A DNA stretch of 12,205 nucleotides, taken from the NCBI GenBank assembly GCA_026388915.1, contig JAPLIW010000727.1:1-12205 (forward strand), written 5' to 3'. A model generated the notes under the pieces. The model was not told the origin of the DNA and ran no database searches. It worked only from the letters and a program-made list of their open reading frames with translations. Numbering within the stretch: position 1 is the stretch's first letter; each line of letters begins with the position of its first letter. Below, piece after piece: positions 1 to 6,132 of this stretch. Both the position numbers and the translations under genes were made by a program. The stretch comes from Deltaproteobacteria bacterium (GTDB lineage Bacteria > Desulfobacterota > SM23-61).

Positions 1-164
1 CTCAGGTCTTCATCGACCCGCTGCCGCCGCCAACGGTTCCGCAGGGCGATGGCCACGGACCGCTTGGCATTCTTCTGGCCGCTCACATACTTGTCCAACT
101 CGGACACGATTTCCCGGGGGGTGAAATATCTGGTCTCTTCTTTCTCCGTCCCTTTGTCGCTCAT
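1..164 (-). CDS. hslU: HslU, ATPase subunit of the HslUV protease (N-terminus only, cut by window edge)
   Basis: This is the 5' end of a minus-strand gene that runs off the window start; 54 codons are visible. HslU is the AAA+ unfoldase that feeds substrates into the HslV peptidase in the cytoplasm. The translated start contains TPREIVSELDKYVSGQ, then NAKRSVAIALRNRWRRQ, the near-invariant HslU N-terminal segment that precedes the Walker A loop, which lies outside the window. A short charged stretch (MSDKGTEKEETRYF) comes before the conserved part, slightly longer than in E. coli. The ATG at 164-162 is the only sensible start. It follows hslV by 61 bases in the same direction, the usual hslV-hslU order. 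No strong Shine-Dalgarno sequence is adjacent: GGGAG lies about 18 bases upstream, inside a hairpin. Confidence 0.95.
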   Translation of the reverse strand, partial: MSDKGTEKEETRYFTPREIVSELDKYVSGQKNAKRSVAIALRNRWRRQRVDEDL

Positions 165-182
165 GTTTACCCATCAGTCTGT

Positions 183-228
183 CTCCCATGTCAGTGGGAG
201 GTATTTTTTCTCTAGGCCCTATGGCCTA
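183..228 (-). promoter_or_regulatory. Two hairpins in the hslV-hslU intercistronic spacer
   Basis: Seen directly: an inverted repeat TAGGCC/GGCCTA (213-218 with 223-228, 4-base loop) starts at the hslV stop codon. A second, CTCCCA/TGGGAG (183-188 with 195-200, 6-base loop), holds the best GGGAG ribosome-binding-like sequence ahead of hslU in one of its arms. Read along the minus-strand transcript, neither is followed by a U tract, so they do not look like a terminator. Inference: they may protect mRNA ends after processing or tune HslU translation relative to HslV. No function is established by the sequence. Confidence 0.5.
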
Positions 229-777
229 TGCTTTTTTCATCTCCGGGTTCGTCTCTCCCAGCTCTTCGGTCACGACCTGGTCGTTGGTAAAGATGCAGAT
301 TTGGGAAGTAATGTGCATAGCCTCCTGGACGATGGATTTCGCATCCAGGTTGGAATATCGGACAAGGGCACGGGCCGCGGACAGGGCATAGGGCCCCCCG
401 CTGCCGATGGCCGCCACGCCGTCATCGGGCTCGATGACGTCTCCGGTCCCGGAAAGAACCAGAATCCGGTCCCGGTCGGCGACGAGGAGGAGAGCCTCCA
501 GCCGCCGGAGCATGCGGTCCGTTCTCCAGTCCTTCGCCAGCTCTACCGCCGACCGGTACAGATTGCCGTTATACTGCTCCAGCTTGGACTCAAATCTCTC
601 AAAGAGTGTGAAAGCATCGGCCGTGGACCCGGCGAACCCGGCGATGATCTGATCTTTGTAGAGCCGTCGCACCTTCCGGGCCCCATGCTTCATCACCGTG
701 TTCCCGTGGGTCACCTGCCCGTCCCCGGCCATGGCGATCTTTCCTCCATGACGGACAGCGATGATCGTAGTTCCCAT
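226..777 (-). CDS. hslV: HslV, peptidase subunit of the HslUV (ClpQY) ATP-dependent protease
   Basis: HslV is the N-terminal-threonine peptidase that forms a dodecamer capped by HslU and degrades unfolded or regulatory proteins in the cytoplasm. The 183-residue product starts MGTTIIAVRHGGKIAMAGDG, followed by QVTHGNTVMKHGARKVRRLY and AGFAGSTADAFTLFERFE, all HslV signatures. The catalytic threonine should be Thr3 after removal of the leading residues, and Lys35 in ARKVRR matches the conserved active-site lysine. The ATG at 777 is chosen over longer readings because homology begins there and GAGAGG lies just upstream. Length is normal for the family (about 175-183). It lies downstream of xerC across a 224-base repeat-filled spacer and upstream of hslU, so it is probably co-transcribed with both. 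Confidence 0.96.
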   Translation of the reverse strand: MGTTIIAVRHGGKIAMAGDGQVTHGNTVMKHGARKVRRLYKDQIIAGFAGSTADAFTLFERFESKLEQYNGNLYRSAVELAKDWRTDRMLRRLEALLLVADRDRILVLSGTGDVIEPDDGVAAIGSGGPYALSAARALVRYSNLDAKSIVQEAMHITSQICIFTNDQVVTEELGETNPEMKKA

Positions 778-808
778 GATCCTCTCATTCACGAATCGAT
801 TCCTTTTT

Positions 809-995
809 TTCACCACCGAGGCACAGAGAACAGCGAGTAAAAAACTGGAATGTTGGAATGATGGAATAATGATTAAATCGAACAGCAAAATTAGAAAAAA
901 AGTTGCTCATCCATTATTCCATTGTTCCACTATTCCATTATTCCTTTTCTTTTAATTCTCTGTGCCCTCTGTGCCCTCTGTGCCTCTGTGGTGAA
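809..995. repeat. Nested inverted repeat with GGAAT-type and CTCTGTGCC-type short tandem units between xerC and hslV
   Basis: The outer arms, TTCACCACCGAGGCACAGAG (809-828) and CTCTGTGCCTCTGTGGTGAA (976-995), are complementary at 19 of 20 positions. The right arm is preceded by two further CTCTGTGCC-like units (958-975). Inside lie a second pair of arms built of short units: GGAATG/GGAATAATG at 847-871, and CCATTATTCC/CCATTGTTCC/CCACTATTCC at 911-944. The whole could fold into a long stem in the xerC-hslV transcript. Elements of this look recur between genes in environmental bacterial genomes (recalled, not searched). No reading frame or transposase is present. It occupies the 224-base gap between the two genes. 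Confidence 0.75.
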
Positions 996-1001
996 CGTTT
1001 T

Positions 1002-1922
1002 TTATTTTGCGCGAGGGTGCGCCTTATCGTAAACCTCCATAAGCTTATCCATGCTCACATGGGTGTAGCGCTGGGTGGTCGAGAGGCTCACATGACCCAG
1101 CATTTCCTGGATGGCCCTCAGGTCCGCCCCCGCATCCAGCAAATGGGTGGCGAAGGTATGGCGAAGGGCATGGGGACTCACCTTTCTCAGGAGACCGCTC
1201 CGCAGCACGTGTTTCTGCAGGAGCCGCGCCACGCTCCGGGCCGTCAGGCGGGTTCCCCGGGGGTTGATGAATAGCGGGGCTCGCGGTCCCGATTTCTTCC
1301 GCCGGGCCAACACCTCATCCCGCCGGGGAAGATAAGCCCGCAGGGCTTCGATCGCCTTCCCCCCGATGGGGACAATCCTTTCTTTTCTCCCCTTCCCGTA
1401 AACCCGGACAATCCCCAGTTCAAAATCCACATTTCCGTCACTCAATCCCACCAGCTCGCTCACCCGTATGCCGCAGGAGTAAAGGGTTTCCAGGATGGCC
1501 CGGTCTCTCGCCCCCCAGAGGGTCGCTCGGTCCGGCTTTTCCACCAAGGCAAACACCTCATCCACGGACAGGAAAGAGGGCAGGTTCTTTTCCTGCTTCG
1601 GAGTGGCCACAATCTCCGCCGGGCTCCGCTTTATAAGCCCCTCATCCACCAGGTACCGGAAAAAACTCCTCTGGGCCGCCAGTTTCCGGGCCAGGGAGGA
1701 CTTCTTATGTTCCCGGTACAGGCGGCTCAGGTAGGCGCGGATCGCCAGGTGATCGATTTTCTCCGCCCGGATGTCTCCTTTCTTCTCGTCCCGGTGGAAC
1801 CCCGCGGACCAAAGAAAGCTCCTGAACTGTTCCAGGTCGGAGGCATAGCTCCGGAGGGTGTGAGTCGACGCGTTCCTTTCCACCCGGAGGTGCTCCAGAA
1901 ACCTTTCAATCAGCTCTTTCAT
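1002..1922 (-). CDS. xerC: XerC-type tyrosine recombinase
   Basis: A 306-residue tyrosine recombinase of normal XerC/XerD length. The N-terminal SAM-like DNA-binding domain covers roughly residues 1-90 (RVERNASTHTLRSYASDLEQ). All catalytic positions are visible: Arg153 (CGIRVSEL), Lys177 (YGKGRKER), His251 and Arg254 (HALRHTFATH), His277 (LGHVSLSTTQRYTH) and the nucleophile Tyr286. Together with a XerD partner it should resolve chromosome dimers at dif. XerC rather than XerD is favoured by its place directly upstream of hslV-hslU, as in the Bacillus codV-clpQ-clpY cluster. The ATG at 1922 is chosen: homology starts there (MKELIERFLEHL) and GGGGA precedes it, whereas the longer reading uses TTG with no ribosome site. 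A promoter candidate lies 28 bases upstream. Confidence 0.93.
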   Translation of the reverse strand: MKELIERFLEHLRVERNASTHTLRSYASDLEQFRSFLWSAGFHRDEKKGDIRAEKIDHLAIRAYLSRLYREHKKSSLARKLAAQRSFFRYLVDEGLIKRSPAEIVATPKQEKNLPSFLSVDEVFALVEKPDRATLWGARDRAILETLYSCGIRVSELVGLSDGNVDFELGIVRVYGKGRKERIVPIGGKAIEALRAYLPRRDEVLARRKKSGPRAPLFINPRGTRLTARSVARLLQKHVLRSGLLRKVSPHALRHTFATHLLDAGADLRAIQEMLGHVSLSTTQRYTHVSMDKLMEVYDKAHPRAK

Positions 1923-1949
1923 GCCGGGTCCCCGAAAGCGCAAAAGAGA

Positions 1950-1980
1950 ATTATATTAACAAATTCAAGCAATTTATCAA
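1950..1980 (-). promoter_or_regulatory. Candidate sigma70 promoter for xerC-hslV-hslU
   Basis: On the minus strand TTGATA (1980-1975) is followed after 19 bases by a perfect TATAAT (1955-1950). The start of transcription would fall near 1943, giving a leader of about 20 bases before the xerC ATG at 1922. The -10 box is perfect, but the spacer is longer than the optimal 17. The surrounding A+T-rich block stands out from the GC-rich genes. Confidence 0.55.
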
Positions 1981-2044
1981 TCCCTAAAAAAAGCGCCCTG
2001 AGGACCTTCTTTCAGCCCCTCGTTCCCGCGCCCTCAATTTGCCC

Positions 2045-2074
2045 TTGGATTTAACTTGATTTTTATCTTAATAT
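2045..2074 (+). promoter_or_regulatory. Weak promoter candidate upstream of the EF-G-like gene
   Basis: TTGGAT (2045-2050), 18 bases, then TAATAT (2069-2074) on the plus strand, within a very A+T-rich stretch (about 2050-2103) ahead of the EF-G-like gene. Several overlapping TATAAA/TAATAT strings make the exact -10 box uncertain. The predicted leader is about 30 bases. The divergent xerC promoter lies less than 100 bases away on the other strand. Confidence 0.35.
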
Positions 2075-2112
2075 AAATTATTTTTAATATTCAATAAAAA
2101 TAAGGAGCCGGT

Positions 2113-4203
2113 ATGAAGAAATACGAAGTAAATCGCCTGCGTAACATCGCCATCATAGCCCATGGAAAAGCCGGAAAGACCACCCTTGCCGAAGCGATGC
2201 TCTTTGATGGAGGGACCACCGACCGCCTGGGGCGGGTCGATGAGGGGTCCTCGGTTATGGATTTCGAGCCCGAGGAGATCAAGCGGAGCCTGACCATCAG
2301 TTCCTCCTTCCACCCTCTGGAGTGGGATAAGCACAGGATCAACATCATCGACACCCCGGGGGACGCCAACTTTATTATCGAGACGAAGAACAGCCTGCAA
2401 GCGGTCGATGGAGTCGTGGTGGTCATCGATGCCGTGTCCGGCGTGGAAGTGCAGACGGAAAAAGTCTGGGAGTATGCCAACCAGTTCGAGCTCCCCCGCC
2501 TTATCTTTATTTCCAAGATGGACCGGGAGCGGGCTGATTTTTCCACCACCCTGAGCGATATTCAGAAGGTACTCAGCCCCAAAGCCATCCCCTTGAATAT
2601 TCCCATCGGGTCCGAGGAAGCCTTTGCCGGGGTGGTAGACCTCCTTTCCGGGAAAGCCTATCAATTTGAGACTAACCTGAGTGGAAAATTCAGCCAGGGA
2701 GACATCCCGGCCAAATTGAAGGATCAAGCCAAAGCCGCCCGGGACAAGCTCATCGAAGCCATCGCCGAATCGGATGATTCCCTCCTCGAAAAATATCTTG
2801 AAGGGCAGGAGCTTTCGGCCGAAGACCTGGCCAAGGGGCTTCGCCAGGGAGTATTGCACAAGACCATCTTCCCCGTCCTCTGCGGCTCGGGATTGAAAAA
2901 CATGGGCATTCAACCTTTCCTGACGGCCATCATCGAGTGTCTGCCCTCTCCCCTGGATCGGGGTCCCGCCAAGGGCACCCATCCCTCAACCAAAGCGGAG
3001 GAGGTGCGGAATCCCGGGGAGGACGAGCCCTTCTCGGCGTTTATCTTCAAGACCGTCGCCGATCCCTACGCCGGAAAATTGAGCATTTTCCGCGTCTGGT
3101 CCGGGACTCTCCAACCCGACGGAACGCTCTATAATGCCAACAAAGGAGCGCGGGAGAGATTCGGGCAGATTCTGCAGATGGAAGGAAAGAACCAGAAGCC
3201 GGTGGATTCGGCGGGCCCGGGCGACATTGCCGCGGTGGCCAAGCTGAAAGAAACCACCACCTGGGAGACCCTGAGCGATGAGAAGAAACCCATCGTGTAC
3301 CCGGCCATCTCCTTCCCCCTTCCCCCGGTCTCCTTTGCCGTGCAGCCCAAATCCAAGGGCGACGAGGAAAAGATCACCGTTTCCCTCTCCCGCCTGTGCG
3401 AAGAAGATCCCACCATCAAACTCCAGCGGGACGAACAGACCAAAGAGATGATTCTCCTGGGCATGGGACAGGTCCACGTGGAAGTGACCGTAGAAAAACT
3501 TAAACGGAAGTTCGGGGTGGAAGTAAACCTGAAAACCCCCAAGATCCCCTACAAGGAAACCATCAAGAGCACCAAGAGCGGGATTATCTACCGCCACAAG
3601 AAGCAGAGCGGCGGCCGCGGGCAGTTTGCCGAGGTCCATTTCGAACTCTCCCCCCTTCCCCGGGGTTCCGGGTTTGAATTCCAGAATGCCCTGGTGGGCA
3701 TGAACGTCCCCCGGAACTTCGTCCCCGCGGTGGAGAAAGGGGTCAACGAAGCCATGCAGAGCGGGGTCCTGGCGGGATATCCGGTGGTTGACCTGAAAGT
3801 CAAGTTCTACGACGGGAAATCCCATGAAGTGGATTCTTCGGAAATCGCCTTTAAAATTGCTTCCTCGATGGCCCTGAAGAAGGGAGTCCTGGAGACCAAT
3901 CCCGTCCTGCTGGAACCCATCATGAACCTGGAAGTTTTCGTTGCGGATGAGTACATGGGAGACGTCATCGGAGATTTGAACGGCCGGCGGGGCCGAGTGC
4001 AGGCCGTGGAGCCCAGGCCCAAGGGCCAGATCATCAAGGCCCAGGTCCCCCTGGCGGAGGTATTGAAATACGCCCCCGACCTCACCTCCATGACCAGCGG
4101 GCGCGGATCTTTTTCCATGGAATTCTCCCACTACGAAGAAGTCCCCGCCCATATGGCCGACAAGGTCATCGCGGCCTCCAAGGCGGAGCAGAAGGAAGCT
4201 TGA
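2113..4203 (+). CDS. fusA: Elongation factor G-like translational GTPase (EF-G2-type) with altered G-domain residues
   Basis: A 696-residue full-length EF-G-like protein. The N-terminal GTPase domain has P-loop AHGKAGKTT (16-24), switch I RSLTI (58-62), G3 DTPGD (80-84) and G4 SKMD (134-137). Domain II follows (about 300-390, AFIFKTVADPYAGKLSIFRV), then domain III, domain IV (GGRGQFAEVHFELSPLP, then GYPVVDLKVKFYDGKSHEVD) and a domain V ending near PDLTSMTSGRGSFSMEFSHYEE. Classical EF-G reads DTPGH and NKMD; here the GTPase-activating His is Asp84 and the G4 Asn is Ser134. It probably belongs to the EF-G2-like side branch (HGxAGKT class) rather than being the housekeeping factor; the str operon context (rpsL, rpsG, tuf) is absent. 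The ATG at 2113 has AAGGAG five bases upstream. Role inferred: ribosome-binding GTPase of uncertain step. Confidence 0.9.
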   Translation: MKKYEVNRLRNIAIIAHGKAGKTTLAEAMLFDGGTTDRLGRVDEGSSVMDFEPEEIKRSLTISSSFHPLEWDKHRINIIDTPGDANFIIETKNSLQAVDGVVVVIDAVSGVEVQTEKVWEYANQFELPRLIFISKMDRERADFSTTLSDIQKVLSPKAIPLNIPIGSEEAFAGVVDLLSGKAYQFETNLSGKFSQGDIPAKLKDQAKAARDKLIEAIAESDDSLLEKYLEGQELSAEDLAKGLRQGVLHKTIFPVLCGSGLKNMGIQPFLTAIIECLPSPLDRGPAKGTHPSTKAEEVRNPGEDEPFSAFIFKTVADPYAGKLSIFRVWSGTLQPDGTLYNANKGARERFGQILQMEGKNQKPVDSAGPGDIAAVAKLKETTTWETLSDEKKPIVYPAISFPLPPVSFAVQPKSKGDEEKITVSLSRLCEEDPTIKLQRDEQTKEMILLGMGQVHVEVTVEKLKRKFGVEVNLKTPKIPYKETIKSTKSGIIYRHKKQSGGRGQFAEVHFELSPLPRGSGFEFQNALVGMNVPRNFVPAVEKGVNEAMQSGVLAGYPVVDLKVKFYDGKSHEVDSSEIAFKIASSMALKKGVLETNPVLLEPIMNLEVFVADEYMGDVIGDLNGRRGRVQAVEPRPKGQIIKAQVPLAEVLKYAPDLTSMTSGRGSFSMEFSHYEEVPAHMADKVIAASKAEQKEA

Positions 4204-4220
4204 GGTCCGGCTATTTTTGC

Positions 4221-4246
4221 GGAGAAGGAAAGCCCCCGGCTTTATG
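4221..4246 (+). promoter_or_regulatory. Ribosome-binding region with a hairpin between Shine-Dalgarno sequence and start codon
   Basis: GGAG (4221-4224) and AAGG (4225-4228) are followed by AAAGCC-CCC-GGCTTT (4229-4243), a 6-bp hairpin with a 3-base loop, and then directly by ATG (4244). The linear distance from GGAG to ATG is 19 bases, too far for efficient initiation. Folding the 15-base hairpin would leave about 4 bases. A hairpin bridging a distant Shine-Dalgarno sequence is known from phage T4 gene 38. Function here is inferred. Confidence 0.45.
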
Positions 4247-4825
4247 AGCATCGATCCCGCAGGACTTGAAAAAACCGAAGCCGAGAAAGAAGGCCAGAAG
4301 GCCCCGGCGGAGGAGTCTGACCTTCTCGAAGCGCTCCAGGTCACCAAGGAGGAGAAGGCCCAACTGCCCCAGGACCTCATCCTCGACCCGCAAAAACAAT
4401 TTACCCCGCAGCAGCGGGATTTTCTCTCCCTATCCCTCATGAAAATGGGTGTGCCGCAGAAGATCCGGCTGGCCCTGGTGGGAAATCTGGAGGCGCGCAA
4501 CGCCCTCATCCACGACCCCAATAAGGTCATCCCCCTGGCGGTCCTGCGGAACCCCAAGCTCTCCGAAGACGAAGTCATCATGTATGCCCAGCTTCGCAGC
4601 CTGCCGGAAGATGTCTTCTCGGCCATAGCCAAGCACAAGACCTGGGTCAAAAATTACCAGGTAAAGCTGGCCCTGGTGTCGAACCCCAAAGCCCCCCTCT
4701 CCCTGGCGATCAAGCTCCTGGATCACCTCCACGACCGGGACCTTCAGAATATCTCCAAGAGCAAGAACGTTTCTTACGTACTGGCCCGCTCCGCCGCCCG
4801 CCTTCTCTTCAAGCGGAAGGGGTAA
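4244..4825 (+). CDS. Conserved hypothetical protein with LRV/HEAT-like helical repeats
   Basis: A 193-residue protein with no signal peptide or membrane segment. The first 50 residues are charged and probably disordered (TEAEKEGQKAPAEES). From about residue 55 it becomes a series of short paired helices with repeating units such as IRLALVGNLEARNALIHDPN, IPLAVLRNPKLSEDEV and VKLALVSNPKAPLSLAIKLL, then DLQNISKSKNVSYVLARSAA. This periodic xxALvxNPxxxxxxA pattern resembles leucine-rich-repeat-variant (LRV) or HEAT-like solenoids, which usually bind proteins. I recall such proteins as conserved hypotheticals in Deltaproteobacteria; no function is established. The start is the ATG at 4244; an upstream TTG at 4217 would add nine residues and has GAGG 11 bases before it. 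It lies 40 bases after the EF-G-like gene and 2 bases before the MOSC gene, so it is probably in one operon. Confidence 0.8.
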   Translation: MSIDPAGLEKTEAEKEGQKAPAEESDLLEALQVTKEEKAQLPQDLILDPQKQFTPQQRDFLSLSLMKMGVPQKIRLALVGNLEARNALIHDPNKVIPLAVLRNPKLSEDEVIMYAQLRSLPEDVFSAIAKHKTWVKNYQVKLALVSNPKAPLSLAIKLLDHLHDRDLQNISKSKNVSYVLARSAARLLFKRKG

Positions 4826-4827
4826 GC

Positions 4828-5289
4828 ATGAATTCCCCGGCCAAAGTGGTTGCCGTCAACATCAGCGCGAAAAAAGGGACGAGGAAAAAGAACGTACACT
4901 CCTCTTGCCTGCTTCCCGGCCTGGGCCTGCGGGATGATGCCCACGCCGCCCCGGGAAATCGCCAGGTGAGTCTCCTCGCCCGGGAGTCCATCGACAAGAT
5001 GGTCCGTCTGGGATTAAAAGTGGGGCCGGGAGATTTCGCTGAAAACCTCACCACGCAGGGTCTGGACCTGCTCGCCCTTCCCCTGGGAACCCGTTTCCGG
5101 ATCGGAGAACACACGCTGCTGGAGGTGACCCAGATCGGGAAGGTATGCCACACCCGCTGTGCCATCTATTATCAGGCCGGGGACTGCGTCATGCCCAAAG
5201 AGGGAATTTTTGCGCAGGTTCTGGAGGGCGGGGAAATCAAAGTGGGGGACGAGATTCATGTTCTCGGCGGGAATTTTGACCATCAGTGA
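4828..5289 (+). CDS. MOSC domain protein
   Basis: A 153-residue single-domain MOSC protein (molybdenum cofactor sulfurase C-terminal fold). MOSC domains bind or transfer sulfur or the cofactor itself. Visible features are the N-terminal strand VVAVNISAKKGT, the central VGPGDFAENLTTQGLDL motif, and a C-terminal cysteine-bearing segment GKVCHTRCAIYY with GDCVMPKEGIFAQVL (Cys107, Cys111, Cys120), followed by GGEIKVGDEIHVL, the usual closing strand. The start is the ATG at 4828 with AAGGGG just upstream; the gene before it ends only 2 bases away. Its last 32 bases overlap the next gene, mogA, in a different frame. I recall related proteins in which MOSC and MogA form one polypeptide, so the pair probably works together in cofactor assembly or handling. 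Confidence 0.9.
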   Translation: MNSPAKVVAVNISAKKGTRKKNVHSSCLLPGLGLRDDAHAAPGNRQVSLLARESIDKMVRLGLKVGPGDFAENLTTQGLDLLALPLGTRFRIGEHTLLEVTQIGKVCHTRCAIYYQAGDCVMPKEGIFAQVLEGGEIKVGDEIHVLGGNFDHQ

Positions 5290-5761
5290 CAAGGGTTCCC
5301 GCGGAGAACGGGAAGACCTGAGCGGCCCCGAGATTCGCCGGATCCTCGCTTCCCTCCCTGCCGAGGTCGAGGCCTACGAAGTGATTCCCGACGAGGAAGA
5401 GATCATCGCCCGGAAGCTTACCGAATACGCCGACCAGAAGGGTCTGGATTTGATTCTCACCACGGGAGGAACGGGGCTGAGCCCCCGGGACGTCACTCCC
5501 GAAGCCACCCGCAAAGTTCTGGACCGGGAAGTCCCCGGAATCGCCGAGGCCATGCGGGCCGAAGGAATGAAGATCACCCCCACGGCCATGCTTTCGCGGG
5601 CCGCGGCCGGGATTCGCCGTCGATCTCTGATCATCAATCTTCCGGGAAGTCCGCGGGCGGTGCGGGAGAATCTGATGGTGGTCCTGCCGGCCCTGAAGCA
5701 TGCCCTGGAGAAGACCCGGGGCGATCCGGCCGACTGCGGAAATCTGCCCCGAGAGGGTTAG
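5258..5761 (+). CDS. mogA: Molybdopterin adenylyltransferase MogA/MoaB family
   Basis: A 167-residue protein of the MogA/MoaB family, which adenylates molybdopterin before molybdate (or tungstate) insertion. Signatures are GILTISDKGSRGERED (5-20), TTGGTGLSPRDVTPEA (68-83) for molybdopterin binding, and INLPGSPRAVRENL (126-139). Length is normal. The ATG at 5258 is chosen because the family's first strand begins right after it and GGGGGA lies 8 bases upstream; an earlier in-frame ATG (5159) would add 33 unrelated residues. The gene starts inside the MOSC gene (32-base overlap), so translation is probably coupled. Its stop codon overlaps the stop of the convergent small coiled-coil gene by 4 bases (TTAG), so there is no room for a terminator between them. 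Confidence 0.93.
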   Translation: MFSAGILTISDKGSRGEREDLSGPEIRRILASLPAEVEAYEVIPDEEEIIARKLTEYADQKGLDLILTTGGTGLSPRDVTPEATRKVLDREVPGIAEAMRAEGMKITPTAMLSRAAAGIRRRSLIINLPGSPRAVRENLMVVLPALKHALEKTRGDPADCGNLPREG

Positions 5762-6132
5762 CGGTCGCCTTCGCCGCGGTCCGGCGGTTGCCCTGAACCC
5801 TGGGAAGCCTTCCGCTCTTCCTCTTTTTTAATGACCTCGATCTCGGCCTCGATCTCGCGCACCCGCGCCTTGTAGCCGTCCACCTCGGCGATCAACCCCT
5901 TCACATCCCCGTGGTCCAAAATTTCCTTTTCATCCCGGGAATGAAGGTCATAAGCCAGGCTCCCCAAACGGATAAACGCTTTGCGGACGTTCCCCTGAAC
6001 CGAGGTCAGTTCGACCCTCTTCTTTAAAATTCGGCTGGTCTTCCCGGCCTCGGCCATAAAGACGGACAGGCCGTCCTTCATCGCTTCCAGGCCGTCCTCG
6101 GCCCCCTTCTTGATCAATTCCCAGAGGGTCAT
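5758..6132 (-). CDS. Small coiled-coil protein of unknown function
   Basis: A 124-residue soluble protein without signal peptide, membrane segment or cysteine. An amphipathic helical N-terminus (MTLWELIKKGAEDGLEAMKDG) leads into a basic segment (KTSRILKKRVEL), a conserved-looking middle (VQGNVRKAFIRLGSLAYDLH), and a heptad-like coiled coil near residues 80-108 (DGYKARVREIEAEIEVIKK). The tail is short and polar. Similar small helical proteins are annotated as hypothetical in Deltaproteobacteria (recalled). The ATG at 6132 is preceded by AGGAGG and GGGGA. Its ATG overlaps the stop of the upstream Mut7-C gene (ATGA), which indicates translational coupling and suggests a shared task. A TTG at 6159 is a weaker alternative start. 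Confidence 0.75.
   Translation of the reverse strand: MTLWELIKKGAEDGLEAMKDGLSVFMAEAGKTSRILKKRVELTSVQGNVRKAFIRLGSLAYDLHSRDEKEILDHGDVKGLIAEVDGYKARVREIEAEIEVIKKEEERKASQGSGQPPDRGEGDR

Noticed and set aside
2986..4650. A 554-codon minus-strand open frame opposite the EF-G-like and repeat-protein genes
   Set aside because: It is the complement of clear coding sequence in GC-rich DNA, with no ribosome site and no recognisable domain. The same applies to the 304-codon frame at 2068-2982.
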